Below are positions 1 through 8,746 of a stretch of DNA of 64,000 bases, in pieces. Location of the stretch: NCBI GenBank assembly GCA_041913045.1, contig JAYSGB010000021.1:1-64000 (forward strand). The letters are read 5' to 3'. Within the stretch, counting starts at the first letter, position 1, and each line of letters begins with the position of its first letter. The notes under the pieces are model-generated. The model searched no databases, was not told the DNA's origin, and saw only the letters and a program-made list of their open reading frames with translations. The translations under genes were made by a program, and so were the position numbers. Source of the DNA: CAMLOF01 sp041913045. Its GTDB lineage: Bacteria; Pseudomonadota; Gammaproteobacteria; Burkholderiales; Burkholderiaceae_C.

Positions 1-129
1 TGCCGCGTAGCCACGGCATCGAGCATCGCAGGGAAGCCGGTGCTGCGCACCGGCCACCTCGTTGAAGCCCCTGCCCCTGGGCGCACACGCCTTGGTCGCC
101 AAATACCAGAGCGCAAAACCAGCACCAGG

Positions 130-825
130 TCAGACCTCCAACCACTCCTTCCGCACATAAGGGTTGGCCTTCAACTCCGCTGGCGTCCCCTCGAACACAA
201 TGCTCCCGTGCCCCATCACCAGCGTGCGGTCCGAGATGTTCAAGGCAATCGTCAGCTTCTGCTCGATCAGCAACACCGACACCCCCCTGCTCTTGAGCTT
301 CTGCAGGTACTCCGCCACCAGCTCCACAATCTTCGGTGCCAGCCCCTCGGTCGGCTCGTCGATGATGATCAGGTCCGGGTCGCCCATCAGCGTGCGGCAC
401 AGCGTCAGCATCTGCTGTTCCCCGCCCGACATCACCCCCGCCTCTGTGTGCTGGCGCTCCTTAAGGCGCGGGAACATCGCGTACATGTCATCGAACGACC
501 AGCGGCTGCCCTTGCCCGAACCCTTCTGGCCCAGCAACAGGTTCTGATGCACCGTCAGCTTGGGAAAGATGTCCCTGTTCTCGGGCACATAACCCAGCCC
601 CAGGTGCGCAACCTCAAACGGCTTACACCCTTGGATCGACTGCCCTTTCCAGCGAATCTCTCCCTCGCAATCCACCAGCCCCATCACCGCCTTGGCGGTG
701 GTGGAGCGGCCCGAGCCATTGCGCCCCAGCAAGGCCACGATCTCGCCCCGTCCCACCTTGAAATGCACACCATGCAGCACGTGGCTCTTACCGTAATAGG
801 CGTGCAGGTTGTTGACTTCCAGCAT
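130..825 (-). CDS. livF: ABC transporter ATP-binding protein, LivF type
   Basis: Second ATPase of a branched-chain-amino-acid (HAAT) type importer, 231 residues, the usual LivF length. The ATG at 825 starts the conserved MLEVNNLHAYYG motif and has an upstream GGAG. A TTG at 846 in the same frame would overlap livG but adds non-conserved residues, so I prefer 825. The signature (MSGGEQQ) and Walker B (LIIIDEPTEGL) are intact. The Walker A reads GRNGSGRST, with arginine at residue 40 where lysine is canonical; the codon CGC is clear. It is last in the operon ligase-receptor-livH-livM-livG-livF. The substrate is unknown; the linked acyl-CoA synthetase suggests an organic acid rather than leucine (inference). 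Confidence 0.93.
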   Translation of the reverse strand: MLEVNNLHAYYGKSHVLHGVHFKVGRGEIVALLGRNGSGRSTTAKAVMGLVDCEGEIRWKGQSIQGCKPFEVAHLGLGYVPENRDIFPKLTVHQNLLLGQKGSGKGSRWSFDDMYAMFPRLKERQHTEAGVMSGGEQQMLTLCRTLMGDPDLIIIDEPTEGLAPKIVELVAEYLQKLKSRGVSVLLIEQKLTIALNISDRTLVMGHGSIVFEGTPAELKANPYVRKEWLEV

Positions 826-842
826 GTTCCCGGCTCCGTTCG

Positions 843-1625
843 TCAATGTGTGGCCTGGGCCGCCTGTTCGTCCGCCAGCACCGAGCCCAGGTAAGCCTCC
901 TGCACACGTGCATTGGCACGCACCGCCTCGGGTGTATCAAAGGCAATCACCTCGCCATACACCACCACAGCAATCTTGTCGGCCAGGCCGAACACCACCC
1001 CCATGTCGTGCTCCACCGTCAGCAGTGTCTTGCCCACGGTCACCTCGCGTATCAGATCGATGAAACGCCGGGTTTCGCTCTTGCTCATGCCCGCCGTGGG
1101 CTCGTCCAGCAGCACCACGCTGGCACCGCCCGCAATGGTGATGCCGATCTCGAGCGCCCGCTGCTCCGCGTAGGTCAGGTTCATGCCCAGCACATCGCGC
1201 TTCTTGTCCAGGCGAATCATCTCCATCAGCGCCTCGGCACGCTCGTTGGCGTCTTCCAGGTCAGCCAGAAACTTGAAGAAGGTGTACCGGTAGCCCAAGC
1301 TCCACAACACGGCACAGCGCAGGTTCTCGAACACGCTGAGCTTGGGGAAGATGTTGGTGATCTGAAAACTGCGGCTCAACCCCAGGCGGTTGATCTCGAA
1401 AGGCTTCTTGCCATCAATGCGCTGGCCGTTCAGCAAAATCTCACCGCTGGTGGGTTCAAATCGGCCACTGATCAGGTTGAACAGCGTGGACTTGCCCGCC
1501 CCGTTGGGCCCGATGATGGCCACCCGCTCACCAGGGCGCACCGCCAGGTCGGCGCCACGGATGATCTCCGTCTTGCCAAAGCTCTTGCGCAGGTTCTTCA
1601 GTTCCAGTGCGTAGGGGGCGTTCAT
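843..1625 (-). CDS. livG: ABC transporter ATP-binding protein, LivG type
   Basis: First ATPase of the HAAT importer, 260 residues. Walker A is GPNGAGKST near residue 39, and the usual LivG insertion between Walker A and the signature is present. The signature region is atypical (LTYAEQRALEIG in place of LSGGQQ), as in many LivG proteins, and Walker B is VVLLDEPTAGM. The start codon overlaps the livM stop by one base (TGATG), so translation is probably coupled. Together with LivF it would power transport through LivH and LivM in the inner membrane. Confidence 0.95.
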   Translation of the reverse strand: MNAPYALELKNLRKSFGKTEIIRGADLAVRPGERVAIIGPNGAGKSTLFNLISGRFEPTSGEILLNGQRIDGKKPFEINRLGLSRSFQITNIFPKLSVFENLRCAVLWSLGYRYTFFKFLADLEDANERAEALMEMIRLDKKRDVLGMNLTYAEQRALEIGITIAGGASVVLLDEPTAGMSKSETRRFIDLIREVTVGKTLLTVEHDMGVVFGLADKIAVVVYGEVIAFDTPEAVRANARVQEAYLGSVLADEQAAQATH

Positions 1626-2917
1626 CAGTTCGTCTCCCGGCGTTTGATTTCTTTTTCAATGTCGGTCTGAATCTCGGCCCACTGCTGGCGGAAGTGGTGC
1701 CGCGTCAGTTCAAACAGACCAAGCCCTGTCAGCATCACAAACGCCGCACCAAACCAGCTCGTCGCGCCCTTGGCTTGCAGCGCTACGCCCAAAAAGTGCA
1801 CCTCATCGCCCAGTGCCGCGTTCAGTTGCAGGTGGTAGATCATCTCCACCATCGCACCGCCACCCGCCAGCACCACCAGCGCGGTCACGCCCAGCGCAAG
1901 GTAGCTCACCCACAGCTCGCGCAGTCGCCCAAAGGCCGCCAAGCGCAGGTTCATCATCACCAGGCTGGCCACGCCGCCTGGCGCGTACATCACCATGAAC
2001 AGGAAGATCAGCCCCAGGTACAGCAGCCACGCCTTGGTGATCTCGGAAAACAGCACGAAGGCCAGCACCATCAGCACCCCGCCGATGATCGGGCCGAAGA
2101 AGAAGGTGGCGCCGCCCAGGAAGGTGAACAGCAGGTAGGCGCCCGAACGCAGCGGGCCCACCACCTCGGCGGTCACAATCTCGAACTGGATGGCCGCCAG
2201 CCCGCCCGAAATACCCGCGAAGAAGCCCGCGATGATGAACGCCAGGTAGCGCACCTTCTGCGTGTTGTAGCCAATGAACTCCACACGCTCAGGGTTGTCA
2301 CGCACCGCGTTCAGTATGCGGCCCAGCGGCGTGCGGGTGAACGCAAACATCAGCGCCACACAGATGAAGGTGTACACGGCAATCAGGTAATACACCTGCA
2401 CTGCTGGCCCGTAGGTAATGCCCATCACCGGGTCGCCCACCATGCGGTCGGCCGAAATGCCCGCCTCCCCGCCAAAGAAGCCCGAGAACATCAGCGACAT
2501 GGCAAACACCAGTTCCGCCATGCCCAGGGTGATCATGGCAAAGGGTGTGCCAGCCTTTTTCGTCGTCACAAAGCCGAACAACACGGCAAAGAACATCCCC
2601 GCCAGGCCGCCGGTCAGCGGAATCAGGCTCACCGGCAGGGGCAGCACGCCATCGGCCACCTTCAGCAGCGTGTGAATAGCCACATAAGCCCCCAGGCCGG
2701 TGTACACCGCGTGCCCAAAGCTCAGCATGCCACCTTGCCCCAGCAGCATGTTGAAAGAAAGGCAGGCCACGATGGCAATGCCCATCTGTGCCAGCATGCT
2801 GATGGACAGGTTGCTCGAAAACACCTTGGGCGCAAACAGCAGCACCAGGGCAAACAGCGTCCAGATGATCCAGCGCCCCACGTTGTAGGGCTTGAAAGTG
2901 TAGTAAGCGGTCGTCAT
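1625..2917 (-). CDS. livM: ABC transporter permease, LivM type
   Basis: Inner-membrane permease of the HAAT importer, 430 residues. Many hydrophobic segments are visible, with the family motif NMLLGQGGMLSFGHAVYTGLG near residues 55-75 and the EAA-like loop TPLGRILNAVRDNPERVEFIGY near residue 200. The last 100 residues extend beyond a minimal LivM core and contain two further hydrophobic stretches and a charged tail (DIEKEIKRRETN). It lies 9 bases after livH and overlaps livG by one base. It forms the channel together with LivH. Confidence 0.93.
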   Translation of the reverse strand: MTTAYYTFKPYNVGRWIIWTLFALVLLFAPKVFSSNLSISMLAQMGIAIVACLSFNMLLGQGGMLSFGHAVYTGLGAYVAIHTLLKVADGVLPLPVSLIPLTGGLAGMFFAVLFGFVTTKKAGTPFAMITLGMAELVFAMSLMFSGFFGGEAGISADRMVGDPVMGITYGPAVQVYYLIAVYTFICVALMFAFTRTPLGRILNAVRDNPERVEFIGYNTQKVRYLAFIIAGFFAGISGGLAAIQFEIVTAEVVGPLRSGAYLLFTFLGGATFFFGPIIGGVLMVLAFVLFSEITKAWLLYLGLIFLFMVMYAPGGVASLVMMNLRLAAFGRLRELWVSYLALGVTALVVLAGGGAMVEMIYHLQLNAALGDEVHFLGVALQAKGATSWFGAAFVMLTGLGLFELTRHHFRQQWAEIQTDIEKEIKRRETN

Positions 2918-2926
2918 GGGTTCACC

Positions 2927-3952
2927 TCAACTCTCGCGCGTACCCAGCAGCCCCTTGGGCCGGAAGATCAAGATCAGCACCAGGAACAGGTAGGGCAAGA
3001 TGGGCGCCACCTGCGACAGCGTGAGCTTGAGCATGGCGTTGTCCTGCAGAGTTTGCGAAAGCTCCAGACCTGCGGCTTGCGCCAGGCTCAAGAAGGAATG
3101 ATCCAGCGCCACGGCAAAGGTCTGGATCACACCGATGAGCACAGACGCCAGAAACGCCCCAGAAAGTGAACCCAGGCCACCCACCACCACCACCACGAAG
3201 ATGACAGACCCCAGCGTGGCCGCCATGGCAGGCTCCGTTACAAAGGTACTGCCGCCAATCACGCCCGCCAGCCCGGCAAGGCCTGTGCCCGCCCCAAACA
3301 CCATCATGAACACGCGCGGTACGTTGTGGCCCAGGCACTCCACCATGTCAGGGTGAGTCAGCGCGGCCTGAATGACCAGCCCCACCCGCGTGCGGGTGAT
3401 CAGCAGCCACAGGCCAAGCAGCATCACCACAGCCACCACCATCATGAAGGCGCGCGTCGCAGGGAACGGCGTGCACACGGTCTGCGCCGCCACGCCACAC
3501 AGGTCCGCCGCAGCCTTGCCCCACACAAAACCCATGGTGTCGTTGGCATGGTGCATCAGTGTGAATGCCGGCCCCTGCAGCAACTCGGGCGGGCGAAACT
3601 CCACTGCCGTGCGCCCCCATACCAACTGCACCAGTTCCAGCACCACATAAGACAAGCCGAAGGTCACCAGCAACTCGGGCACGTGCCCGAATTTGTGCAC
3701 CTTGCGCAGGCTCAACTTTTCGAACAACGCGCCCAGCAGCCCCACCAGCACCGGCGCCACGAACAGCGCAGGCCAGAAGCCCACCACCTGGGCCACCGAA
3801 TAGCCCAGGTAAGCCCCCAGCATGTAAAAGCTTGCGTGCGCAAAATTGAGCACACCCATCATGCTGAAGATGAGCGTGAGCCCCGAACTCAGCATGAACA
3901 ACAACAGTCCATAGCTCAACCCATTGAGCATGGAAACGATGAAGAACTCCAT
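2927..3952 (-). CDS. livH: ABC transporter permease, LivH type
   Basis: Partner permease to LivM, 341 residues from the ATG at 3952 (MEFFIVSMLNGLSYG), the conserved beginning of LivH proteins; an upstream in-frame start at 4009 adds 19 non-conserved residues. The motif MGVLNFAHASFYMLGAY near residue 35 and a C-terminal RPKGLLG are family hallmarks. Hydrophobic segments cover most of the protein. It is slightly longer than the roughly 290-310 residue E. coli type because of an insertion between the central segments (about residues 140-170). About 105 bases separate it from the receptor gene upstream. Confidence 0.93.
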   Translation of the reverse strand: MEFFIVSMLNGLSYGLLLFMLSSGLTLIFSMMGVLNFAHASFYMLGAYLGYSVAQVVGFWPALFVAPVLVGLLGALFEKLSLRKVHKFGHVPELLVTFGLSYVVLELVQLVWGRTAVEFRPPELLQGPAFTLMHHANDTMGFVWGKAAADLCGVAAQTVCTPFPATRAFMMVVAVVMLLGLWLLITRTRVGLVIQAALTHPDMVECLGHNVPRVFMMVFGAGTGLAGLAGVIGGSTFVTEPAMAATLGSVIFVVVVVGGLGSLSGAFLASVLIGVIQTFAVALDHSFLSLAQAAGLELSQTLQDNAMLKLTLSQVAPILPYLFLVLILIFRPKGLLGTRES

Positions 3953-4057
3953 GGTTCCGTCTTTCGCGACCCACTCTGGGCCAAAGGAAACGGGAGGATA
4001 TACCGCCACCCGCCCGGTCCTCCCTGCCGGGGCGGGCAGCAGCCATTCAGCGCCGCA

Positions 4058-5293
4058 TCAACGCGGGCGCTTCATGTCGCAGCTGGTCGGCGTACTCGCC
4101 ACGTAGGCCGGAAACTCCTTCACCAGGCCCAGCGTCATGCCCGTGTTCTCCGGGCTGTAGGGGAACTTCGCATCGGCCTTCTGCCAGCGTGTCAGGTACA
4201 GCGGCTGCTGCAGCTGGTGGTCGGTCTTGCGCATCTCCACCTCGCCGTTGTAGCTCTGGAACTTCAGCCCCTCCATCACCGCCGCCACCTTCACCGGGTC
4301 GGTGGACTTGGCCTTGGCCATGGCCTCACCCAGCGCCTTGAAGATGTGGATGGCCGAGCCGGTGTAGAAGTCGTCCTTCAGGCGGTCGCGGAACTCCGTC
4401 TGCCACTTACCCATGTCACCACTCATGTTGTAGTGGTTGTACGAAACCTGGTACACCCGCCCTTCGCTCCCGGTGCCCAGCGCCGTGGGCGTACCGGTCA
4501 CGCCGGTGTAATAGGTGTAGAACTTGCCGGTGTAGCCACCTTCGTTGGCAGCCTTCACGAGCAGCGCCAGGTCAGAGCCCCAGTTGCCCGTGATCACCGT
4601 GTCCGCCCCAGACGCCTTTATCTTCGCGATGTACGGTGCAAAGTCGCGCACCTGTGCCAGCGGGTGCAGGTCCTCCCCCACCACCTCCACGTCTGGCCGC
4701 TTGCGCTTGAGGTTCTCTTTCGCGTACTTAGCCACCTGGTGGCCGTGCGAATAGTTCTGGTTCAGCAGGTACACCTTCTTGATGTCTGCCTGGTCCTTCA
4801 TGAAGGTGGTCAGCGCCTCCATCTTCATCGACGTGTCGGCATCAAAACGGAAGTGCCAGTAGCTGCACTTGCTGTTGGTAAAGTCCGGGTCCACGGCCGA
4901 GTGGTTCAGGAAGATGACCTCCTTGCCCGGGTTGCGCGCGTTGTGCCGGTTCACCGCGTCGATCAACGCCCCTGCCACCGCAGAGCCACTGCCTTGAGTG
5001 ATGTAGCGCACCCCTTGGTCTATGGCCGACTGCAACGCCGTCAGGCTTTCTGCCGGGCTCAGTTTGTTGTCAATGCCAATCACCTCGAACTTCACACCCG
5101 CCGGGTTGGCGGCGCCGCTGAACTTCTCGGCAAAGAACTGGAAGCTCTTCAACTGGTTGGCTCCCACGGGCGCCATCAGCCCCGAAAGCGGGTCGATCCA
5201 GGCGATCTTCACCGTCTCGCCCTTTTGAGCGTGTGCGGCAAATGCACAAGCCACCAAGGCAGCGCCAGTCAGGCTCTTCAACACGAATCTCAT
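4058..5293 (-). CDS. ABC transporter periplasmic receptor, HAAT (LivK-like) family
   Basis: Solute receptor of 411 residues with a Sec signal peptide (MRFVLKSLTGAALVACAFAAHA, cleavage after AHA). The ATG at 5293 gives a normal signal peptide; an earlier in-frame ATG adds 11 residues. After cleavage the type-1 periplasmic binding fold begins (ETVKIAWIDPLSGLMAPVG). It is longer than classical LivK (about 345 residues in the mature form) and belongs to the branch often linked to aromatic or aliphatic acid uptake. It lies 81 bases downstream of the acyl-CoA synthetase, which supports import of a carboxylate later activated by CoA (inference). Confidence 0.9.
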   Translation of the reverse strand: MRFVLKSLTGAALVACAFAAHAQKGETVKIAWIDPLSGLMAPVGANQLKSFQFFAEKFSGAANPAGVKFEVIGIDNKLSPAESLTALQSAIDQGVRYITQGSGSAVAGALIDAVNRHNARNPGKEVIFLNHSAVDPDFTNSKCSYWHFRFDADTSMKMEALTTFMKDQADIKKVYLLNQNYSHGHQVAKYAKENLKRKRPDVEVVGEDLHPLAQVRDFAPYIAKIKASGADTVITGNWGSDLALLVKAANEGGYTGKFYTYYTGVTGTPTALGTGSEGRVYQVSYNHYNMSGDMGKWQTEFRDRLKDDFYTGSAIHIFKALGEAMAKAKSTDPVKVAAVMEGLKFQSYNGEVEMRKTDHQLQQPLYLTRWQKADAKFPYSPENTGMTLGLVKEFPAYVASTPTSCDMKRPR

Positions 5294-5374
5294 GGTTTGT
5301 CTCCTATGCGGGTGGTTGAATGGCAAACAGCTTAAAAGGGGCGTCTTGGTGCGCCCTCAGGAAATGCGCAGTGA

Positions 5375-7012
5375 TCAAAGGCCAGGCAGCTTGTAGTCAG
5401 CCAGCATCTCGCGCAGCTTCATCTTCTGCATCTTGCCGGTGGCGCCCAGGGGAATCGCATCAACAAACACCACGTCGTCAGGCACTTGCCACTTGGCGAT
5501 CTTGCCTTCGTAGAAGGCCAGCAGTTCCTCGCGCGTCACCTCGGTGCCCGGCCTCTTCACCACCACCACAATCGGTCGCTCGTCCCACTTCGGGTGGCGC
5601 ATGCCCACGCAGGCCGCCATCAACACCGCAGGATGGGCCATGGCAATGTTCTCCACGTCGATGGAGCTGATCCACTCGCCGCCAGACTTGATCACGTCCT
5701 TGCTGCGGTCGGTGATCTGCATGAACCCTTCTGCGTCAATGGTGGCTACGTCCCCCGTCGGGAACCAGCCATCCGCCAGCGGCGCCGGCCCTTCGCCCTT
5801 GTAGTAGTCACGTATCACCCAGGGGCCCTTCACCAGCAGGTCGCCAGAAGCCTTGCCGTCCCAGGGCAGCTCGGCGCCATCCGGCCCCACCACCTTCATG
5901 TCTATGCCAAAGATGGCCCGCCCCTGCTTCAGGCGAATCTTCATCTGCTCTTCTTCAGGCAAGCTCAAGTGCTTGTTCTTCAACGTGCACAGCGTGCCCA
6001 GCGGGCTGAGTTCGGTCATGCCCCACGCGTGCAACACGTCCACTCCGTACTTCTTGCGGAAGGTGTCAATCATCGCGGGCGGACAGGCAGAGCCACCAAT
6101 CACCGTGCGGTTCAGCGACGGCAGCGTCAGGTTGTTCTGCCCCATGTGCGTCAGCAGCATCTGCCAGACCGTGGGCACGCCCGCTGCAAAGGTCACCTTC
6201 TCGGCATCCATCAGTTCGTAGACGGACTTGCCGTCCAGCGCCGCCCCCGGGAACACCAGCTTGCAGCCCACCGCGCAGGCCGAATACGGTATGCCCCATG
6301 CATTCACATGGAACATGGGCACCACGGGCAACACGCTGTCGCGCGCGCTCAGGCACATCACGTCGGGCAGCGCCGCTGCGTATGCATGCAGGATGGTGGA
6401 CTTGTGGCTGTACAACGCCGCCTTCGGGTGCCCGGTGGTGCCACTGGTGTAGCACATGCTCGATGCGCTGTTTTCATCGAAGCGCGGCCACTCGTAGCTA
6501 GATGGCTGCGATGCAATCAACGATTCATAACTTACCAGGTTGGGTATCGCTCCACCTTCAGTCAACTTGGCCAAGTGGGCATCATCGCAAAGCGCTACCC
6601 AGCGTTTCACAGTGGGGCACTTGTCATGTATGCCTTTCACGATGGGCCAGAACGTCATGTCAAAGAACAGCGCCTGGTCTTCGGCGTGGTTCACGATCCA
6701 GGCAATCTGCTCAGGAATCAGGCGCGGGTTGATGGTGTGCAGCACGCGTCCAGAGCCGCTCACCCCAAAGTACATCTCAAAGTGGCGGTAGCCATTCCAC
6801 GCCAGAGAAGCCACCCTATCACCCAGCGCCAACCCCATGGCGTCGAGGGCGCTGGCCAACTGGCGGGCACGCACAGCAGCTTGGCGATAGGTGGTGCGGT
6901 GAATGTCCCCCTCCACCCGCCGAGAAACAATTTCCACATCTCCATGGTGACGTTCCGCGTGCCGAATAAGGTCAGAAATCAGCAGCGGCTGGTCTTGCAT
7001 CAGGCCAAGCAT
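5375..7012 (-). CDS. Long-chain or medium-chain fatty acyl-CoA synthetase (AMP-forming)
   Basis: 545 residues, ANL superfamily. The ATP/AMP signature CYTSGTTGHPKAALYSH lies near residue 185, DGWFPTGDVATID near 415, and the C-terminal catalytic lysine motif GATGKMQKMKLR near 525. It activates a carboxylic acid to its CoA thioester in the cytoplasm. I chose the ATG at 7012 (MLGLMQDQPLLISDL), the conserved N-terminus of this family; the open frame continues to 7315 but with unconserved sequence. It is the first gene of the liv-type operon and is divergent from the XRE-receiver regulator at 7218, a candidate controller. Chain length of the substrate cannot be read from the sequence. Confidence 0.92.
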   Translation of the reverse strand: MLGLMQDQPLLISDLIRHAERHHGDVEIVSRRVEGDIHRTTYRQAAVRARQLASALDAMGLALGDRVASLAWNGYRHFEMYFGVSGSGRVLHTINPRLIPEQIAWIVNHAEDQALFFDMTFWPIVKGIHDKCPTVKRWVALCDDAHLAKLTEGGAIPNLVSYESLIASQPSSYEWPRFDENSASSMCYTSGTTGHPKAALYSHKSTILHAYAAALPDVMCLSARDSVLPVVPMFHVNAWGIPYSACAVGCKLVFPGAALDGKSVYELMDAEKVTFAAGVPTVWQMLLTHMGQNNLTLPSLNRTVIGGSACPPAMIDTFRKKYGVDVLHAWGMTELSPLGTLCTLKNKHLSLPEEEQMKIRLKQGRAIFGIDMKVVGPDGAELPWDGKASGDLLVKGPWVIRDYYKGEGPAPLADGWFPTGDVATIDAEGFMQITDRSKDVIKSGGEWISSIDVENIAMAHPAVLMAACVGMRHPKWDERPIVVVVKRPGTEVTREELLAFYEGKIAKWQVPDDVVFVDAIPLGATGKMQKMKLREMLADYKLPGL

Positions 7013-7217
7013 GAAAAGTCTCCTTGTGATTTGTATGGCTAAGGCGCTCGAAGCATCGTAGCGCGGCCAAACACCCTCATCTGTCGCCCGACCGACAACC
7101 TTGAGCACGAAGGCATAGTTCACAAGATGAAATTGAATCCTATAGTGTGTGGCCAGGCACTGTGGTGCATGGGTATAAACGCCACCGCCACAGGAAGAGG
7201 AAGCGGGGATAAAAAAC

Positions 7218-7922
7218 GTGACCCAGTTGAGCCATGCGTTCGGCAGAGCGTTGAAGGAAATCCGCAAAGCGCGAGGACTGACGCAGGAGGACTTCTCCCT
7301 GGTGTCGAGCCGCACCTATCTGAGCAGCCTTGAGCGCGGCCGCAAAAGCCCCACCCTGCGCAAGGTAGAGGATCTGGCCCGTGCCATCGGCATACACCCG
7401 CTCAGCCTGCTGACCCGCACCTGGCTGCATGCAGAAGCAGCAAGCCAACTGGAGACACTCATGGACCGCATCAAGACGGAAGTTGCAGGCCATCAAATGG
7501 TGGAACCGTACCTGCCAATACGCCTGATGATCTCCGACGACCACACCATGATGCGGGAAGGTATCAAGCACCTGTATTCACTGACCAAGGACGTACAGGT
7601 CGTGTGCGAGGCCAAGGACGGCACAGAAACTCTTGAGCGCCTGCAGTCAGGCGACGTTGACCTGCTGCTGCTGGACCTGAACATGCCGGGGCTCTCCGGG
7701 CACGACTTGGTCCGAGCCGTGCACACCAGGCACCCTGCTCTGCCCATACTGGTTCTCAGCATGCACGTGGAAGCAGGCATTGCCCAAGCCGCGCTGGACG
7801 CAGGCGCACGCGGCTATCTCACCAAAGACCAGGACCCCGAGGTCCTGCTTTCAGCCACACGCATCACCGCACAGGGTGGGCGCTTTCTGGACCCGAAGCT
7901 GGCTGGCTTGGTGGCGCTTTGA
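7218..7922 (+). CDS. XRE-type helix-turn-helix fused to a response-regulator receiver domain
   Basis: 234 residues. Residues 5-65 form a Cro/C1 (XRE) helix-turn-helix (IRKARGLTQEDFS and YLSSLERGRKSPTL are typical). Residues about 100-220 form a CheY-like receiver of the NarL type with the acidic pocket (ISDDHTMMREG), phospho-acceptor aspartate (LLLLDLNMPG), and conserved lysine (GYLTKDQDP). The protein ends where a LuxR-type output domain would normally start, so the DNA-binding domain is N-terminal and of another family. GTG start, no strong ribosome site. No histidine kinase is adjacent. It is divergent from the acyl-CoA synthetase operon. It could be a natural chimera or a fusion of two neighbouring genes by deletion. 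Confidence 0.82.
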   Translation: MTQLSHAFGRALKEIRKARGLTQEDFSLVSSRTYLSSLERGRKSPTLRKVEDLARAIGIHPLSLLTRTWLHAEAASQLETLMDRIKTEVAGHQMVEPYLPIRLMISDDHTMMREGIKHLYSLTKDVQVVCEAKDGTETLERLQSGDVDLLLLDLNMPGLSGHDLVRAVHTRHPALPILVLSMHVEAGIAQAALDAGARGYLTKDQDPEVLLSATRITAQGGRFLDPKLAGLVAL

Positions 7923-7991
7923 CTTTTGGTGGCTTCTGGCCACGCGGCAGCTAGACTTCCGCCATTGGCCAAAAACATTACCGCCCCGCCC

Positions 7992-8696
7992 ATGCTTCTG
8001 GAACCGCGCTCGCCCGCTTACCTGTTTCTCTACGGCCAGCCGTGGTTCGAAACGCTGCCCGCCGTCGAAAAGCGCGAACTTGTGGAGCGCATGGTGCTGG
8101 TACGGGCCACAAAGGGTGAAACCGTTCTGCACAAAGGCCACACCATCGAAGGCTGGCACGGCGTGCTCTCGGGCATGGTCAAGCTGCAAACATCAACAGA
8201 AGACGGCCGGATTTCAGCCTTCCTGGGCGTGCCCGCTGGCGACTGGTTCGGCGAAGGCTCAGTACTCAAGGGGGGCACCTGGCGCTACGACGTTGTCGCG
8301 CTGCGAGACACCACCCTCATCAGCATGCCACTGTCCTGCTTTCAGCAACTCTATCAACGCAGCCTGCCGTTCAACCATTACCTGATCGAACGGCTCAACC
8401 TGCGGCTCGGTCAGGCCATGTCAGCCATTGAATCCGGCCGACTGCGCTCCCCCGAAGAGCGGGTCGCGCAGTACCTGCAACACTTCATCTGGTCGGGCAT
8501 CCGCAAAATCACCCTGTCGCAGGAAGACTTGGGGCACCTGGCGGGTCTTTCCCGCCAAACAATCAACCGCGTGCTCAAGCAGTTTGAAGCCCAGGGCTGG
8601 GTGTCACTGGAGTTTGGGCGCGTCGACATTCTTGACCAGGCGGCGTTGGACCGACTGGCCGAAACCGGCAGCGCAGAGCTCAAAGTGGGAGACTGA
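7992..8696 (+). CDS. Crp/Fnr family transcriptional regulator
   Basis: 234 residues from the ATG at 7992; a GTG-type extension back to 7926 adds 22 residues. Residues about 20-135 form a cyclic-nucleotide-binding-like beta barrel (GETVLHKGHTIEGW, GDWFGEGSVL). Residues 150-225 form a winged helix with the recognition helix LAGLSRQTINRVLKQFEAQGWV. None of the N-terminal cysteines of an Fnr oxygen sensor is visible, so it is a Crp-like rather than an Fnr iron-sulfur sensor. It sits 69 bases after the XRE-receiver gene and 50 before selO. The ligand is unknown. Confidence 0.9.
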   Translation: MLLEPRSPAYLFLYGQPWFETLPAVEKRELVERMVLVRATKGETVLHKGHTIEGWHGVLSGMVKLQTSTEDGRISAFLGVPAGDWFGEGSVLKGGTWRYDVVALRDTTLISMPLSCFQQLYQRSLPFNHYLIERLNLRLGQAMSAIESGRLRSPEERVAQYLQHFIWSGIRKITLSQEDLGHLAGLSRQTINRVLKQFEAQGWVSLEFGRVDILDQAALDRLAETGSAELKVGD

Positions 8697-8746
8697 GCAA
8701 CACCCCGTGCGCGGCAGGGCCTCGCAGCAACGGGGACAATGCCCGC

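Noticed and set aside
1..129. Possible start of another minus-strand gene at the left edge
   Set aside because: No convincing start or motif; short frames are open but nothing is recognisable in so few bases.
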